Positions 1 to 10,214 of a stretch of DNA of 64,000 bases are shown piece after piece. Both the position numbers and the translations under genes were made by a program. The stretch is from Terrimonas sp. Lineage in GTDB: Bacteria; Bacteroidota; Bacteroidia; Chitinophagales; Chitinophagaceae. The stretch spans positions 62,001-126,000 of the forward strand of contig WGMO01000007.1 in the NCBI GenBank assembly GCA_016125075.1, written 5' to 3'. The notes beneath the pieces are model-generated. The model searched no databases, was not told the origin of the DNA, and worked only from the letters and a program-made list of their open reading frames with translations. How positions within the stretch are numbered: the stretch's first letter is position 1; each line of letters begins with the position of its first letter.

Positions 1-728
1 AAACCGGTACCGATCAGTACATAAGGGATATTTGCCGGCGGGATCTCTTTCTGTTCAATATGTGCCTTTCTTCTTTTCAGGACCAGGGCACCTGCCAGGG
101 CTGCACAACCCGCCGAAATATGTACAACGGTACCGCCGGCAAAATCAAGAACACCCCATTTGAACAGGAATCCTTCCGAATTCCAGGTCCAGTGCGCGAT
201 AGGTGAATACACCAATAATGAAAATAAAACGATGAATAAGATATAGGCCGTGAAACGGATCCTTTCGGCAACAGCGCCTACCACCAGACCCGGCGTAATG
301 ATGGCGAACATCAATTGAAATAACGCAAAAAGAGATTTGGGAATGCCACCTACAGGTTCACCCGAATTCACCCCCTTAAAGAAAAGATGGGTCATGGGAT
401 TCCCGATCACATGATTGATCGAGTCGCCGAAAGCAAGACTATAACCTACAACGATCCAGATAATACTGACCACACCGGCGGCCACCACACTCTTGATCAT
501 GGTGGAGATTACATTTTTCCGGTGCACCATACCCCCGTAAAAAAAGGCAAGTCCGGGTGTCATCAGGAAAACCAACGCGGTAGCCACCAGGATCCAGGCA
601 ATATCTGCCGCATTATAATTCCCGTCCTTGTCTACAAAATCCGGAAGGTTGGGGATAAACATAGATACCACCGCAACTAATGCGAGGATCAGGAATGGTG
701 CAATTTGCTTAACAGTAGCCTTACTCAT
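1..728 (-). CDS. amt: Ammonium transporter, Amt family (3' end outside window)
   Basis: This gene encodes an inner-membrane channel that brings ammonium/ammonia into the cell. The frame opens at ATG 726-728 and stays open to the window edge, giving about 242 N-terminal residues. After an N-terminal hydrophobic segment it shows Amt hallmarks: TPGLAFFYGGMV near residue 65, then ITPGLVVGAVAERIRF, and later FAGGTVVHISAG. Several long hydrophobic segments fit the 11-helix Amt fold. No glnB/PII gene is visible before the edge; it could lie beyond it. The gene follows the gltBD terminator and has its own 180-bp upstream gap, which carries a motif shared with gltB. The family assignment is firm; the missing C-terminal half leaves any fused domain unknown. 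Confidence 0.95.
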   Translation of the reverse strand, partial: MSKATVKQIAPFLILALVAVVSMFIPNLPDFVDKDGNYNAADIAWILVATALVFLMTPGLAFFYGGMVHRKNVISTMIKSVVAAGVVSIIWIVVGYSLAFGDSINHVIGNPMTHLFFKGVNSGEPVGGIPKSLFALFQLMFAIITPGLVVGAVAERIRFTAYILFIVLFSLLVYSPIAHWTWNSEGFLFKWGVLDFAGGTVVHISAGCAALAGALVLKRRKAHIEQKEIPPANIPYVLIGTG

Positions 729-797
729 TTTTCGAAATTATATTATAATTAATAAAAATAATAATATGAACGATGATTGTAAAAATACCTAGCAAAA

Positions 798-812
798 CAA
801 CTAACAGATGTT
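798..812. promoter_or_regulatory. Candidate nitrogen-control motif upstream of amt
   Basis: CAACTAACAGATGTT lies about 70 bp upstream of the amt start. The same 15-mer with one change (CAACTAACAGCTGTT) lies 57 bp upstream of gltB in the same orientation. Its core AACAG[AC]TGTT is near-palindromic. An AT-rich TATTATTA stretch follows about 31 bp downstream on the gene's strand. That spacing would suit an activator site just upstream of a weak promoter. The function is inferred only from its place before two nitrogen-assimilation genes. Confidence 0.4.
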
Positions 813-854
813 TATTTTACATATATTATTTATTATAATGTGTATAATTATCGA

Positions 855-880
855 ATAAAAAAGGGGTCTTGCGAACCCCT
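855..880 (-). terminator. Rho-independent terminator after gltD
   Basis: On the minus strand AGGGGTT and GACCCCT form a seven-pair stem (one G-T pair) around a short CGCAA loop, followed at once by six T residues. It starts 28 bp past the gltD stop and precedes the amt promoter region, so it should end the gltBD transcript. Confidence 0.8.
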
Positions 881-907
881 GTTTAAAATTCATATATATT
901 ATTAAAT

Positions 908-2413
908 TTAAAATGTATTAAGGATGGAAATTTCCTTGCTTTCCAGGATGGAATGCCCATTATTCAGAAACATATCTACCCGCCTGGCACATTCCCTGCC
1001 TTCGCTGATGGCCCATACCACCAGGCTCTGGCCCCTGCGGATATCGCCTGCTGCAAAAATCTTGGGAATATTGGTCTGGTAATCCTTTTCGGTTGCCCTA
1101 ACATTTCCCCTTTCATCCAGTTCCGCTTCCAGTTCCCTGATCAACCCTTCATGCTGGGGATGTACAAATCCCATGGCTAATAAAGCCAGTTCACAGGGTA
1201 TCTCTCTTTCGCTTCCTTCTATTTCCACAAACTTAGCGGGCCGGCCTTCTTCCGTGATCTTCCACTCCAGGTCCACGATCCTGATGGCAGTAAGGTTGCC
1301 TGCATGATCTCCAATGAATGCCCTGGTGGCTACTGCCCATTTCCTGTCGCAGCCCTCTTCATGCGAAGAGGAAGTTTTGAGGACCATGGGATAGGTTGGC
1401 CAGGGCATAAACGGGGTCCTGTTTTCAGGGGGCTTGGGCAATAATTCAAACTGGGTCACCGAGTTGGCACCCTGCCGGTTGGAAGTTCCTACACAATCGC
1501 TGCCAGTATCACCTCCCCCAATCACCACCACATTTTTTCCTTTGGCCAGTAGTTCCTCGCTATAAATATTGCTTTCAACAGCCGCATTCGCAAGGGGATC
1601 CTTGCCGGCCACTCTTTTATTCTGTTGTTTCAGGAACTGCATGGCAAAATATACACCCTTCAATTCGCGGCCCGGTACCGGCAGATCCCTGGGCTGGGTG
1701 GAACCACCCGCCAGCACAATTGCGTTATTTTCCCGCAGCAGGTCGTTGATGCTGACATTCACACCGACATGATGCTGGCATTTGAAAACAACGCCCTCTT
1801 CTTCCATCAGTTTCACCCTTCTTTCCACCACCCACTTCTCCAGTTTAAAATCGGGTATTCCATACCGTAATAAGCCTCCCGGCTCATCATCCCGCTCATA
1901 TACGGTTACCGAATGACCGGCATAATTTAACTGGGCAGCTGCCGCGAGCCCGGCAGGCCCCGAACCGATCACGGCAACCTTCTTACCGCTACGGACCAGG
2001 GGTTTCCTCGATTTGACAAAGCCCCTGCTAAAGGCTGTTTCGATAATATGTTTTTCTATTTCTTCAATCGCCACCGGTGGCTGGTTAATACCCAGCACGC
2101 AGGCAGATTCACAGGGTGCCGGGCAGATCCTTCCCGTGAATTCCGGAAAATTATTGGTGGAAGCCAGTATCTCATAAGCTTCCTGCCAGTTTTTCCGGTA
2201 TACCGCATCATTGAACTCTGGAATAATATTGCCCAGCGGGCATCCGCTGTGGCAAAAAGGTACGCCACAATTCATACACCGGGCAGATTGCTGATTCAGT
2301 TGCTCCTCGGGGTAGGGCTGCACAAACTCCTTGAAATCTTCCAGTCGTTCATGGGTTGGACGCCTGGAGGGAAGTTCCCTTGTAAATTCTATAAAACCTG
2401 TAGGTTTTCCCAT
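908..2413 (-). CDS. gltD: Glutamate synthase small (beta) subunit
   Basis: This is the NADPH-oxidising subunit of glutamate synthase, which passes electrons to GltB for reductive transfer of the glutamine amide to 2-oxoglutarate. The N-terminus carries two cysteine groups for [4Fe-4S] clusters: C46, C49, C54, C58 and C97, C101, C105. A first Rossmann motif VIGSGPAG (about 148-155) binds FAD, and a second VIGGGDTG (about 292-299) binds NADPH. The C-terminus has the family's IFAAGDIRRGQSLVV stretch. At 501 residues it is slightly longer than the usual ~470-490. It sits 57 bp behind gltB and ahead of a terminator, the usual gltBD arrangement. Confidence 0.95.
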   Translation of the reverse strand: MGKPTGFIEFTRELPSRRPTHERLEDFKEFVQPYPEEQLNQQSARCMNCGVPFCHSGCPLGNIIPEFNDAVYRKNWQEAYEILASTNNFPEFTGRICPAPCESACVLGINQPPVAIEEIEKHIIETAFSRGFVKSRKPLVRSGKKVAVIGSGPAGLAAAAQLNYAGHSVTVYERDDEPGGLLRYGIPDFKLEKWVVERRVKLMEEEGVVFKCQHHVGVNVSINDLLRENNAIVLAGGSTQPRDLPVPGRELKGVYFAMQFLKQQNKRVAGKDPLANAAVESNIYSEELLAKGKNVVVIGGGDTGSDCVGTSNRQGANSVTQFELLPKPPENRTPFMPWPTYPMVLKTSSSHEEGCDRKWAVATRAFIGDHAGNLTAIRIVDLEWKITEEGRPAKFVEIEGSEREIPCELALLAMGFVHPQHEGLIRELEAELDERGNVRATEKDYQTNIPKIFAAGDIRRGQSLVVWAISEGRECARRVDMFLNNGHSILESKEISILNTF

Positions 2414-2470
2414 TGCATAAGTTTAATATCAAACAGCCCTTTTCAAAACAGGCTGGTTTTATCATTTAAA

Positions 2471-5400
2471 TTATTTACTGACATGGGCATTGACGGGTCT
2501 GCCCTGCAAGACGCGCTTATAATCTTTTGGAAATACTTTTACAAAATGGTTCAGCTGATTGTCAAAATCATCAAGGATGAATTTGGCCACGGTACTTCCC
2601 GTAAACCCATAATGCCTGCTGATCAAATCATGTAACTTTTCTGCATCCCCGCCTTCAAGGGGATCCAGATCGATCATTTCCTTGTTGCAATTCGATTCAA
2701 AAAGCCCGCTGGCATTATAAACATAGGCCAATCCCCCACTCATGCCTGCTCCGAAATTCCTTCCGGTATCGCCCAATATCACCACGCAACCACCGGTCAT
2801 ATACTCACAGCCATGGTCACCTGTACCTTCCACCACTACGCTGGCACCTGAATTCCTGACTGCAAACCTTTCCCCGGATTTGCCCCGGATAAATGATTCT
2901 CCATCAGTAGCGCCATAAAAGGCCACATTCCCAATGATGATATTCTCTTCCGGAACAAAGGAGGCTTTCTTATCTGGATAAACGATCAGCCTCGCTCCAC
3001 TCAATCCTTTTCCAAAATAATCATTGGCATCGCCTTCCAGTTCAAGCGTAATCCCTTTTGTATTGAAGGCACCAAAACTCTGGCCGGCCGTTCCCCTGAA
3101 TTTGAAATGAATCGTATCATCGGGCAACCCGGCTGCTTTATATTTCTTGGTGATCTCATTGGACAGTATCGTTCCTACCGTCCTGTCTGTATTCACGATT
3201 GGAAAAGAGGCCTCGACTTTTTGAAAGTCTTCAATAGCGGGTTTCGCGGTGGCCAGCAATTGCCAGTCCAATACATTGCTTATTCCATGATCCTGCTCTT
3301 CCATTTTATACAGACCCGTATATAAAGACTCCGGCTCCCGGTATAAGATCGGGGAAAGATCCAGCTTCTTATATTTCCAATGTTCAATGTTCTCTCTCAT
3401 TTCCAGGCAATCGACCTGGCCCACCATCTCGTGGATGGTCCGGAAACCGAGTTCTGCCATGATCTCCCGCAGTTCCTGCACCATAAAATGAAAGAAATTG
3501 ACAACATGGTCCGCATTCCCGTTAAATCTTTTCCTGAGTTCCGGATCCTGGGTGGCTACCCCTACAGGACAGGTATTCAGATGGCATTTACGCATCATAA
3601 TGCAACCTTCAACGACGAGGGCTGCAGTGGCCACACCCCATTCTTCGGCACCCAATAAGGTGGCAATCGCGATATCGCGGCCGGTCTTCATCTGACCATC
3701 TGCCTGCACTACCACGCGGCTGCGCAATTTATTTTTCACCAGGGTCTGGTGGGTTTCTGCCAATCCCAGTTCCCAGGGCAATCCCGCATGCTTGATTGAA
3801 CTCATGGGTGAGGCGCCTGTACCACCGTCATGACCGGAAATCAGGATCACATCGGCTTTTGCTTTTGCCACACCGGCTGCGATCGTACCCACCCCGGCTT
3901 TTGAAACCAGTTTTACATTGATCCTGGCTGCACGGTTGGCATTCTTCAGGTCAAAGATCAACTGTGCCAGGTCTTCAATGGAATAAATATCATGGTGAGG
4001 CGGTGGTGAAATCAAACCCACACCCGGGGTAGAATGCCGGGTACGGCCAATCCATTCATCAACCTTATGACCGGGAAGCTGTCCGCCTTCACCGGGCTTG
4101 GCACCCTGTGCCATCTTGATCTGCAGTTCATCCGCTTCCGTAAGGTAATAACTGGTCACTCCAAATCTTGCCGATGCCACCTGTTTGATGGCACTTCGCA
4201 TGCTATCCCCGTTTTCCAGGGGTATATATCTTTTTTCATCCTCTCCGCCTTCCCCGGTATTGCTCTTGGCACCGATCCGGTTCATCGCGATGGCCAGGGT
4301 GGTATGAGCTTCCCAGGAGATGGAGCCAAAACTCATGGCCCCTGTTGCAAATCGTTTAAAAATATTTTCTGCAGACTCAACTTCTTCTATTGGAATGGAA
4401 GGTCTGTTATGTTTAAACTGGAACAGGCTCCTGAGGGTAGCGGCTCTTTCACTCTGGTCATTTACCAGCCGGGTATATTTCTTGAAGGTTTGATAATCAT
4501 TCATCCGGGTCGCAAACTGTAAAAGATGAATGGTCTGTGGATTAAAGAGGTGGAACTCCCCTCTTTGTTTCCATTGGTAAACACCACCTACGGTCAACCG
4601 GTTGACCGGCGCCTCTCTTTTCCGGAAGGCAAAATCATGTTTTGTCAGGGTTTCCCTGGCAATTTCATCCAGCCCCATCCCTTCGATACGGGAGGTGGCC
4701 CCGGTAAAATATTTATTCACGACATCCCTGTCCAAACCGATGATCTCAAATATCTGCGCTCCCTGGTAGGACTGTAGGGTGGATATCCCCATTTTGGAAA
4801 ACACTTTCAACAACCCTTCATTCACCGCTTTGATATAGTTTTTCTTCAGTTGTTCTTCTGATAAATCCGTTTCCAGCTTTCCGCGCTCTTTCATATCCCT
4901 GATGGAGGAAAGTGCGAGATAGGGGTTGATCGCAGTTGCACCGAAACCGATCAAACAGGCAAAATGATGTACTTCCCAAACATCGCCTGATTCAACCACG
5001 ATGCCTACCTGTCCGCGAAGCCCTTTCCGGATCAGATGATGGTGAACGGCAGCAGCTGCCAGCAGCGAAGGAATCGGAGCATGATCGGAATCAATGGCCC
5101 GGTCGGTGAGGATAAGCACCTCAAACCCATCTTCGGCCGCATCAACTGCATATCGGCATAACCTGTCGAGACCCGCTTTCAGGGAACCGGGTTTACCATC
5201 GGCCCTGAAATAAGTCTGCAGGGTCTTGGCCTGGAAAATACCCGTATCAATACTTCTGATCTTCTCCAATTCGTGATTGGTAAGTATCGGGTGACGAAGT
5301 GCCACCGTATGACAGGCCATCGGATCTTCTTCCAGGAGGTTGCCGATATTACCGACAAATGTTGCCAGCGACATGACCATCCTTTCCCTGATCGGATCGA

Positions 5401-7000
5401 TAGGTGGATTGGTCACCTGTGCAAATAATTGCTTGAAGTAAGAAGAAAGGTGCTGGGGCTGATCGCTTAAAACAGCCAGCGGCGTATCGGTTCCCATCGA
5501 ACCGATGGGTTCCTTTCCGTCCAGTGCCATCGGCGCTATTAGTGTATCCAGGTCCTCTGTCGAATACCCGAATGCCTTCTGGTATTTGAATATCTGGTCA
5601 TGTTCAAGATGGGTGAACGATACCCGGGGTTCGGGTAATTCCTCCAGCCTTATCTTATATTTATTCAACCATTCTGCGTAAGGCTTCTGTGAACAGATCT
5701 GCTGTTTCAACTCTTCATCGCTGATGATCCTTCCCTGCTCCATATCCACCACAAACATTTTACCCGGCTGCAACCTTCCTTTTTCCTTCACGATCGACTG
5801 GTCCACCGGCAAGGCACCGGTTTCACTGGCCATGATCACGCGATCATCAGTGGTTACACAGTACCGGGAAGGCCGGAGCCCGTTCCTGTCAAGGGTAGCG
5901 CCGATGATCTTCCCATCCGTGAAGGATATGGAGGCCGGCCCGTCCCAGGGTTCCATCATGGAAGCATGGTATTCATAAAATGCCTTGCGTACAGGATCCA
6001 TATGTTCATTACCATCCCAGGCTTCCGGTATCAGCATCATCATGACATGCGGCAATGACCGGCCGGTCATGGTGAGCAATTCAATCATATTGTCCAGGCA
6101 GGCAGAATCGGACTGGTTGTTGGAAACGATTGGTAATAACATTTCCATCTCTTCTTTCGAGAAAAGCGGTGAGGCAAAACTATGTTCACTGGACCGCAGC
6201 CAGTTCAGGTTACCCTGTACCGTATTGATCTCGCCATTATGCGCAATAAAACGGAAGGGCTGTGCCAGGCGCCAGGAAGGAAATGTATTGGTAGCGAAGC
6301 GGGAATGGACCAGGCCAAATGCACTGACCAAACGCTTGTTGCTGAGATCGGGAAAGTATTGCCGAACCTGGAGACTGGTCAGCTGCCCCTTATAGACAAC
6401 CGTCTTATAGGACAAGGAAGCAACATAAAAACCGATCTCGTCTTTTCTTACAGAACTGTCAACAAGATGGGTGGCATATTTCCTGAGTACAAATAATTTT
6501 CTTTCAAAATCATCCGGGTTACTGATGTGATCAGGACAGGCAATGAACACCTGCTCCATGATCGGTTCAACACTCAGGGCGCTCGGACCGATGCCATCAG
6601 GGTTTACCGGCACTTTCCGGTAACTGATGATTTCCAATCCCAGTTTCTCCGCAGCGCTGTTGAATATCTCCCGGCATTGTTCACGCAAACGAATCTCTTT
6701 AGGGAAAAAAAGAACACCCACCCCATATTTACCAAAAGCGGGTAAATGGACACCCGATTTCAGGCATTCATCAAAGAAAAATTCATGGGGTGTCTGGATC
6801 ATGATCCCAGCCCCATCTCCTGTATTTTCTTCGCAGCCACAGGCACCGCGGTGTTCCATGTTCTCCAGGATCGTCAACGCATCCGCCACATTTTTATGTG
6901 ACTTATTCCCCTTGATATTGGCCACAAAGCCAATGCCACAGGAATCCCTTTCAAACAGGGGGTCATATAAACCTTTTTCACTTACCATATACTGATGCAT
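2471..7000 (-). CDS. gltB: Glutamate synthase large (alpha) subunit
   Basis: This large subunit makes glutamate from glutamine and 2-oxoglutarate in the cytoplasm. The predicted order is an Ntn-type glutaminase domain with nucleophile Cys21 in RDSCGIGF (about 21-420), a central linker domain, and an FMN-binding synthase domain (about 810-1190). The [3Fe-4S] cysteines lie in [12 protein letters not shown] near residues 1133-1145, and a GXGXG beta-helix domain follows (about 1265-1450). At 1,509 residues it is full length. Active GltB is cleaved before the catalytic Cys, so about 20 residues should be removed whichever start (Met1 or Met5) is used. A 107-bp gap separates it from ilvA, and the shared upstream motif suggests it has its own promoter. 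Confidence 0.97.
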   Translation of the reverse strand: MHQYMVSEKGLYDPLFERDSCGIGFVANIKGNKSHKNVADALTILENMEHRGACGCEENTGDGAGIMIQTPHEFFFDECLKSGVHLPAFGKYGVGVLFFPKEIRLREQCREIFNSAAEKLGLEIISYRKVPVNPDGIGPSALSVEPIMEQVFIACPDHISNPDDFERKLFVLRKYATHLVDSSVRKDEIGFYVASLSYKTVVYKGQLTSLQVRQYFPDLSNKRLVSAFGLVHSRFATNTFPSWRLAQPFRFIAHNGEINTVQGNLNWLRSSEHSFASPLFSKEEMEMLLPIVSNNQSDSACLDNMIELLTMTGRSLPHVMMMLIPEAWDGNEHMDPVRKAFYEYHASMMEPWDGPASISFTDGKIIGATLDRNGLRPSRYCVTTDDRVIMASETGALPVDQSIVKEKGRLQPGKMFVVDMEQGRIISDEELKQQICSQKPYAEWLNKYKIRLEELPEPRVSFTHLEHDQIFKYQKAFGYSTEDLDTLIAPMALDGKEPIGSMGTDTPLAVLSDQPQHLSSYFKQLFAQVTNPPIDPIRERMVMSLATFVGNIGNLLEEDPMACHTVALRHPILTNHELEKIRSIDTGIFQAKTLQTYFRADGKPGSLKAGLDRLCRYAVDAAEDGFEVLILTDRAIDSDHAPIPSLLAAAAVHHHLIRKGLRGQVGIVVESGDVWEVHHFACLIGFGATAINPYLALSSIRDMKERGKLETDLSEEQLKKNYIKAVNEGLLKVFSKMGISTLQSYQGAQIFEIIGLDRDVVNKYFTGATSRIEGMGLDEIARETLTKHDFAFRKREAPVNRLTVGGVYQWKQRGEFHLFNPQTIHLLQFATRMNDYQTFKKYTRLVNDQSERAATLRSLFQFKHNRPSIPIEEVESAENIFKRFATGAMSFGSISWEAHTTLAIAMNRIGAKSNTGEGGEDEKRYIPLENGDSMRSAIKQVASARFGVTSYYLTEADELQIKMAQGAKPGEGGQLPGHKVDEWIGRTRHSTPGVGLISPPPHHDIYSIEDLAQLIFDLKNANRAARINVKLVSKAGVGTIAAGVAKAKADVILISGHDGGTGASPMSSIKHAGLPWELGLAETHQTLVKNKLRSRVVVQADGQMKTGRDIAIATLLGAEEWGVATAALVVEGCIMMRKCHLNTCPVGVATQDPELRKRFNGNADHVVNFFHFMVQELREIMAELGFRTIHEMVGQVDCLEMRENIEHWKYKKLDLSPILYREPESLYTGLYKMEEQDHGISNVLDWQLLATAKPAIEDFQKVEASFPIVNTDRTVGTILSNEITKKYKAAGLPDDTIHFKFRGTAGQSFGAFNTKGITLELEGDANDYFGKGLSGARLIVYPDKKASFVPEENIIIGNVAFYGATDGESFIRGKSGERFAVRNSGASVVVEGTGDHGCEYMTGGCVVILGDTGRNFGAGMSGGLAYVYNASGLFESNCNKEMIDLDPLEGGDAEKLHDLISRHYGFTGSTVAKFILDDFDNQLNHFVKVFPKDYKRVLQGRPVNAHVSK

Positions 7001-7056
7001 CCAATTTTAATTTAAATAAAAATATAAGGGCAATCCCCGGAAATTAATTAAAAAAT

Positions 7057-7071
7057 CAACTAACAGCTGTT
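7057..7071. promoter_or_regulatory. Candidate nitrogen-control motif upstream of gltB
   Basis: CAACTAACAGCTGTT contains the perfect palindrome AACAGCTGTT and matches the amt-upstream site at 14 of 15 positions in the same orientation. On the gltB strand a TATATTTT stretch resembling a Bacteroidota -7 element follows about 30 bp later, but no TTTG lies at the usual -33 spacing. A weak promoter helped by an activator is one reading. Confidence 0.4.
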
Positions 7072-7107
7072 CATCCACTTTAGTGTTTTTCCAACAGTCC
7101 ATCCACA

Positions 7108-8364
7108 TCAGACCAGGTATCCAAACAGGTTATCATCCTTGTTCAGTTCCGTATAATTGATCTGGTATTTATTCAAGTTGTCCAGGAGGGCATCATAGTC
7201 TTTTCGTTGTTTCAATTCCACCCCCACCAGTGCCGGTCCGGTTTCCTTATTGTGCTTCTGCATGTATTCAAAACGCGTGATATCATCATCCGGCCCCAAA
7301 ACGTGGTTGACGAATTCTTTCAGGGCGCCCGGCCGTTGTGCAAAGCGGATCAGGAAATAATGTTTCAACCCTTCATATTGCAGGCTTCTTTCTTTTATTT
7401 CCTGCATCCTGTCAATATCATTGTTGCTGCCGCTCACCACACAGACAACTTTCTTGCCCCGGATCGCAGCCGCATAATCATCAAGGGCAGCAATGCTCAG
7501 GGCGCCTGCAGGTTCCACAACAATGGCATCTTCATTGTACAATTGCAGGATCGTAGAACAGATCTTGCCTTCCGGCACCAGGTGCATATCGTCCAGTACC
7601 TCCCGGCAAATCGGGAAAGTGACATCACCGACCCTTTTAACCGCAGCACCATCTACGAAACTGTCAATACTGTCTAACAGTACCGGGTGTCCGGCTTGAA
7701 GGGCTTTGAACATCGATGGGGCTCCTTCCGGTTCCAGGCCGATCAGTTGGGTGCCTGGTGAATAAGTTTTGAAATAAGCCCCCACTCCTGCACTCAGCCC
7801 GCCACCACCCACTGGCACAAATAAGAAATCGATATCCGGAAGATCCTCTAATATCTCCAGCCCTACCGTACCCTGCCCTTCAATGATCCGGTGATCATCA
7901 AAAGGAGGGATAAAGGTCATTTCATTTTCCAGCGTGAATTTTTTGGCGGCAATGGCACAGTCATCAAAAGTGTCTCCCACCAGCCTTACTTCGATCTTGT
8001 CTTCTCCATGCATTTTTGTCTGGCTCACTTTCTGGTTCGGAGTAATGATGGGCATAAAGACCACACCTTTAATGCCCAGCACTTTACAGGAATAGGCGAA
8101 ACCCTGTGCATGGTTACCCGCACTGGCACATACCACCCCTTTCTGCAGGGCTTCGGCCGAAAGGCTGGAGATCATATTATAGGCACCGCGTAGTTTATAG
8201 GAACGCACCACCTGCAGGTCTTCCCTTTTCAGGTAAACAGCACAATCAAATTTCCTGGAAAGGTTTTGATTATACTGCAAGGGGGTCCTGTTGACGACCC
8301 TTTTTAAACGGAGGGCGGCCTTATTGAATTCCAGTGCAGATGATATGTTGGTCAGAGTATCCAT
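7108..8364 (-). CDS. ilvA: Threonine ammonia-lyase (threonine deaminase), biosynthetic
   Basis: This PLP enzyme converts threonine to 2-oxobutanoate, the first step towards isoleucine. The PLP lysine is K57 in SYKLRGA, and the glycine-rich phosphate-binding loop PVGGGGLSAG is present. At 418 residues it has one C-terminal ACT-like regulatory domain (about 340-418), where the E. coli enzyme has two. Feedback control by isoleucine is expected but may differ in detail. It is the last gene of the ilv run, 7 bp after ilvC. Catabolic threonine dehydratases share the fold, but the ilv context supports the biosynthetic role. Confidence 0.93.
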   Translation of the reverse strand: MDTLTNISSALEFNKAALRLKRVVNRTPLQYNQNLSRKFDCAVYLKREDLQVVRSYKLRGAYNMISSLSAEALQKGVVCASAGNHAQGFAYSCKVLGIKGVVFMPIITPNQKVSQTKMHGEDKIEVRLVGDTFDDCAIAAKKFTLENEMTFIPPFDDHRIIEGQGTVGLEILEDLPDIDFLFVPVGGGGLSAGVGAYFKTYSPGTQLIGLEPEGAPSMFKALQAGHPVLLDSIDSFVDGAAVKRVGDVTFPICREVLDDMHLVPEGKICSTILQLYNEDAIVVEPAGALSIAALDDYAAAIRGKKVVCVVSGSNNDIDRMQEIKERSLQYEGLKHYFLIRFAQRPGALKEFVNHVLGPDDDITRFEYMQKHNKETGPALVGVELKQRKDYDALLDNLNKYQINYTELNKDDNLFGYLV

Positions 8365-8371
8365 ATATTGG

Positions 8372-9457
8372 TTAATTCACAACCTCAGCTTTTTTCTTAT
8401 CCGATTTTGCAGGCTGGTTTTCCGGGCGCAGTGAACGAACCGTTTTACCGGCCTGCCACATTTCGCTTTCTCTTAATTCTTTTAACTCCGCCTCCAGCTT
8501 TTCCCGGTAATCGGGTTGTGAATTGCTGTCGATGGAACGCTGGGATTCTTTTCCTGTTGCCACACTTTCATACAGTTCCCTGAACACAGGCGCGGTGGCA
8601 TCGCGGAATTTTTTCCACCAGTCCAATGCACCCCTTTGTGCAGTAGTGGAACAATTGGCATACATCCAGTCCATACCATTCTCGGCAACCAGTGGCATCA
8701 ATGATTGGGTAAGCTCTTCCACGGTTTCATTAAAAGCTTCAGAAGGAGAATGCCCCTTATCCCTTAACACCTGGTATTGAGCCGCAAAGATTCCCTGTAT
8801 CGCACCCATCAGGGTTCCCCTTTCACCGGTCAGGTCACTAAATACTTCTTTCCGGAAGTCCGTCTCAAACAGGTAGCCACTGCCCACGGCAATACCCAGC
8901 GCGATGACCCTGTCTTTTGCCTTTCCGGTTGCATCCTGGAAGATGGCATAACTGCTGTTCAGTCCGCGGCCCTGTAAGAACATTCTTCTCAGGGAGGTAC
9001 CGCTTCCTTTCGGGGCGACCAGGAAAACATCTACGTCCTTGGGCGGAATGATCCCTGTTTGTTCATTAAAAGTGATCCCAAAACCATGAGAAAAATATAA
9101 AGCCTTGCCTGGAGTGAGATGTTTTTTAACGGTAGGCCACAGTTCTATTTGCGCAGCATCGCTCAGCAGGTAACAGATAATGGTACCCCTTTGTAAAGCC
9201 TCTTCAATTTCAAACAGGGTTTCACCGGGCACAAAACCATCGGCGATGGCCTTATCCCATGTTTTTGAATTTTTACGTTGCCCGACTATTACATGGATAC
9301 CATTGTCTTTCTGGTTCAATGCCTGTCCGGGCCCCTGTACGCCATAGCCAATCACAGCCACTGTTTCATTTTTCAATACTTCCTGGGCTTTGGCCAGCGG
9401 GAATTCTTCCCGGGTCACAACATTTTCCTCTGTACCACCGAAATTTAATTTAGCCAT
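8372..9457 (-). CDS. ilvC: Ketol-acid reductoisomerase
   Basis: This NAD(P)H-dependent enzyme rearranges and reduces acetolactate or acetohydroxybutyrate in valine, leucine and isoleucine synthesis. The Rossmann motif AVIGYGVQGPGQAL is at about residues 34-47. The knotted C-terminal domain carries acidic metal ligands in DLTGERGTLMGAIQG and a later EN/ECS-like stretch. The length of 361 is between class I (~330) and class II (~490). The last ~20 residues form a lysine-rich tail (SDKKKAEVVN) that is probably disordered. It is co-directional with ilvN but separated by 148 bp, the widest gap inside the ilv run. Confidence 0.95.
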   Translation of the reverse strand: MAKLNFGGTEENVVTREEFPLAKAQEVLKNETVAVIGYGVQGPGQALNQKDNGIHVIVGQRKNSKTWDKAIADGFVPGETLFEIEEALQRGTIICYLLSDAAQIELWPTVKKHLTPGKALYFSHGFGITFNEQTGIIPPKDVDVFLVAPKGSGTSLRRMFLQGRGLNSSYAIFQDATGKAKDRVIALGIAVGSGYLFETDFRKEVFSDLTGERGTLMGAIQGIFAAQYQVLRDKGHSPSEAFNETVEELTQSLMPLVAENGMDWMYANCSTTAQRGALDWWKKFRDATAPVFRELYESVATGKESQRSIDSNSQPDYREKLEAELKELRESEMWQAGKTVRSLRPENQPAKSDKKKAEVVN

Positions 9458-9555
9458 TTGCTTTAGTTTTAAGTTTTTATTTTTTTTATGTTATCAGCGA
9501 CATCAACCTGTTCAGCTTCCGTTGCGTCGCACACTTGTACACCTTGTTCTTGGGT

Positions 9556-9595
9556 CAGCTGCGGGCATCCTTTTTGATAGTCCGCCCGACAGTTG
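9556..9595 (-). other. Intercistronic stem-loop between ilvN and ilvC
   Basis: In the 148-bp ilvN-ilvC gap the arms GCCCGACAGTTG and CAGCTGCGGGC are mostly complementary: five G-C-rich pairs, a bulge, then more pairs. The loop is about 17 nt and no T-tract follows. It could protect or process the mRNA. It is not a convincing terminator, and no good promoter or leader peptide was seen in the gap. Confidence 0.3.
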
Positions 9596-9605
9596 CAGAA
9601 AGCCT

Positions 9606-10196
9606 TTACATCGAAAACACTTCCCGGTTTTTATCCAGGTACTCATTTTCGATCACCTGCCGGCTGGGTTCCCGGTTCTCAAACTCTTTCAGCTTTTTAT
9701 GGAACCCTTCGCTGTCCTTGATAATCGCCACCCGTGCACTCCTGACAAATTCAATAAGCCCGTAGGGCTCCAGCACCCTGATCAGCTTGTCTGTTTCCTC
9801 ACGGTGACCAGCAACCGCAAATACTGTATAATCCTTACGGATGACGACCGTATGGGCGCCGTGCTCCCTTAACAGCCTTTCCACTTTTACTTCCTCGGCA
9901 ATTTTTGCTGTTGGCACTTTATACAAGGCCAGTTCCTGCCAAACGATTTCATCATTGGTATTATAATAGGCTTTCAGCACTTCCACCTGTTTTTCAATCT
10001 GGCGGCAAAGTTTTTTCACCACTTCTTCCGTTTCAGTGATCACGATATTAAAACGGTGAACACTGTCCACTTCACTGGGAGAAGTATTCAGGCTCTCCAC
10101 ATTGATCTTCCGCCTGGAGAAAATGATCGCGATCCGGTTCAGCAGACCGATCTGGTTTTCTGTATAAACGGTTATGGTATATTCCTGTTTCTGCAT
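9606..10196 (-). CDS. ilvN: Acetolactate synthase small (regulatory) subunit
   Basis: This subunit activates the catalytic IlvB subunit and usually confers valine feedback inhibition. An N-terminal ACT domain (about 5-80, beginning YTITVYTENQIGLLNRIA) is followed by the family's C-terminal domain with VAGHREETDKLIRVLEPYGL and EFVRSARVAI. At 196 residues it is the long, two-domain form. It lies 18 bp downstream of ilvB, so the two subunits are made together. Confidence 0.95.
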   Translation of the reverse strand: MQKQEYTITVYTENQIGLLNRIAIIFSRRKINVESLNTSPSEVDSVHRFNIVITETEEVVKKLCRQIEKQVEVLKAYYNTNDEIVWQELALYKVPTAKIAEEVKVERLLREHGAHTVVIRKDYTVFAVAGHREETDKLIRVLEPYGLIEFVRSARVAIIKDSEGFHKKLKEFENREPSRQVIENEYLDKNREVFSM

Positions 10197-10214
10197 GTTT
10201 TAAAATTTAATGGT

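Noticed and set aside
2048-2635. 195-codon open frame on the plus strand
   Set aside because: It lies antisense to gltD and gltB, which are certain, and its translation looks like reversed coding sequence with no family features.
9390-9872. 160-codon plus-strand frame across the ilvC-ilvN gap
   Set aside because: It overlaps the starts and ends of two firm genes on the other strand and has no recognisable motif.
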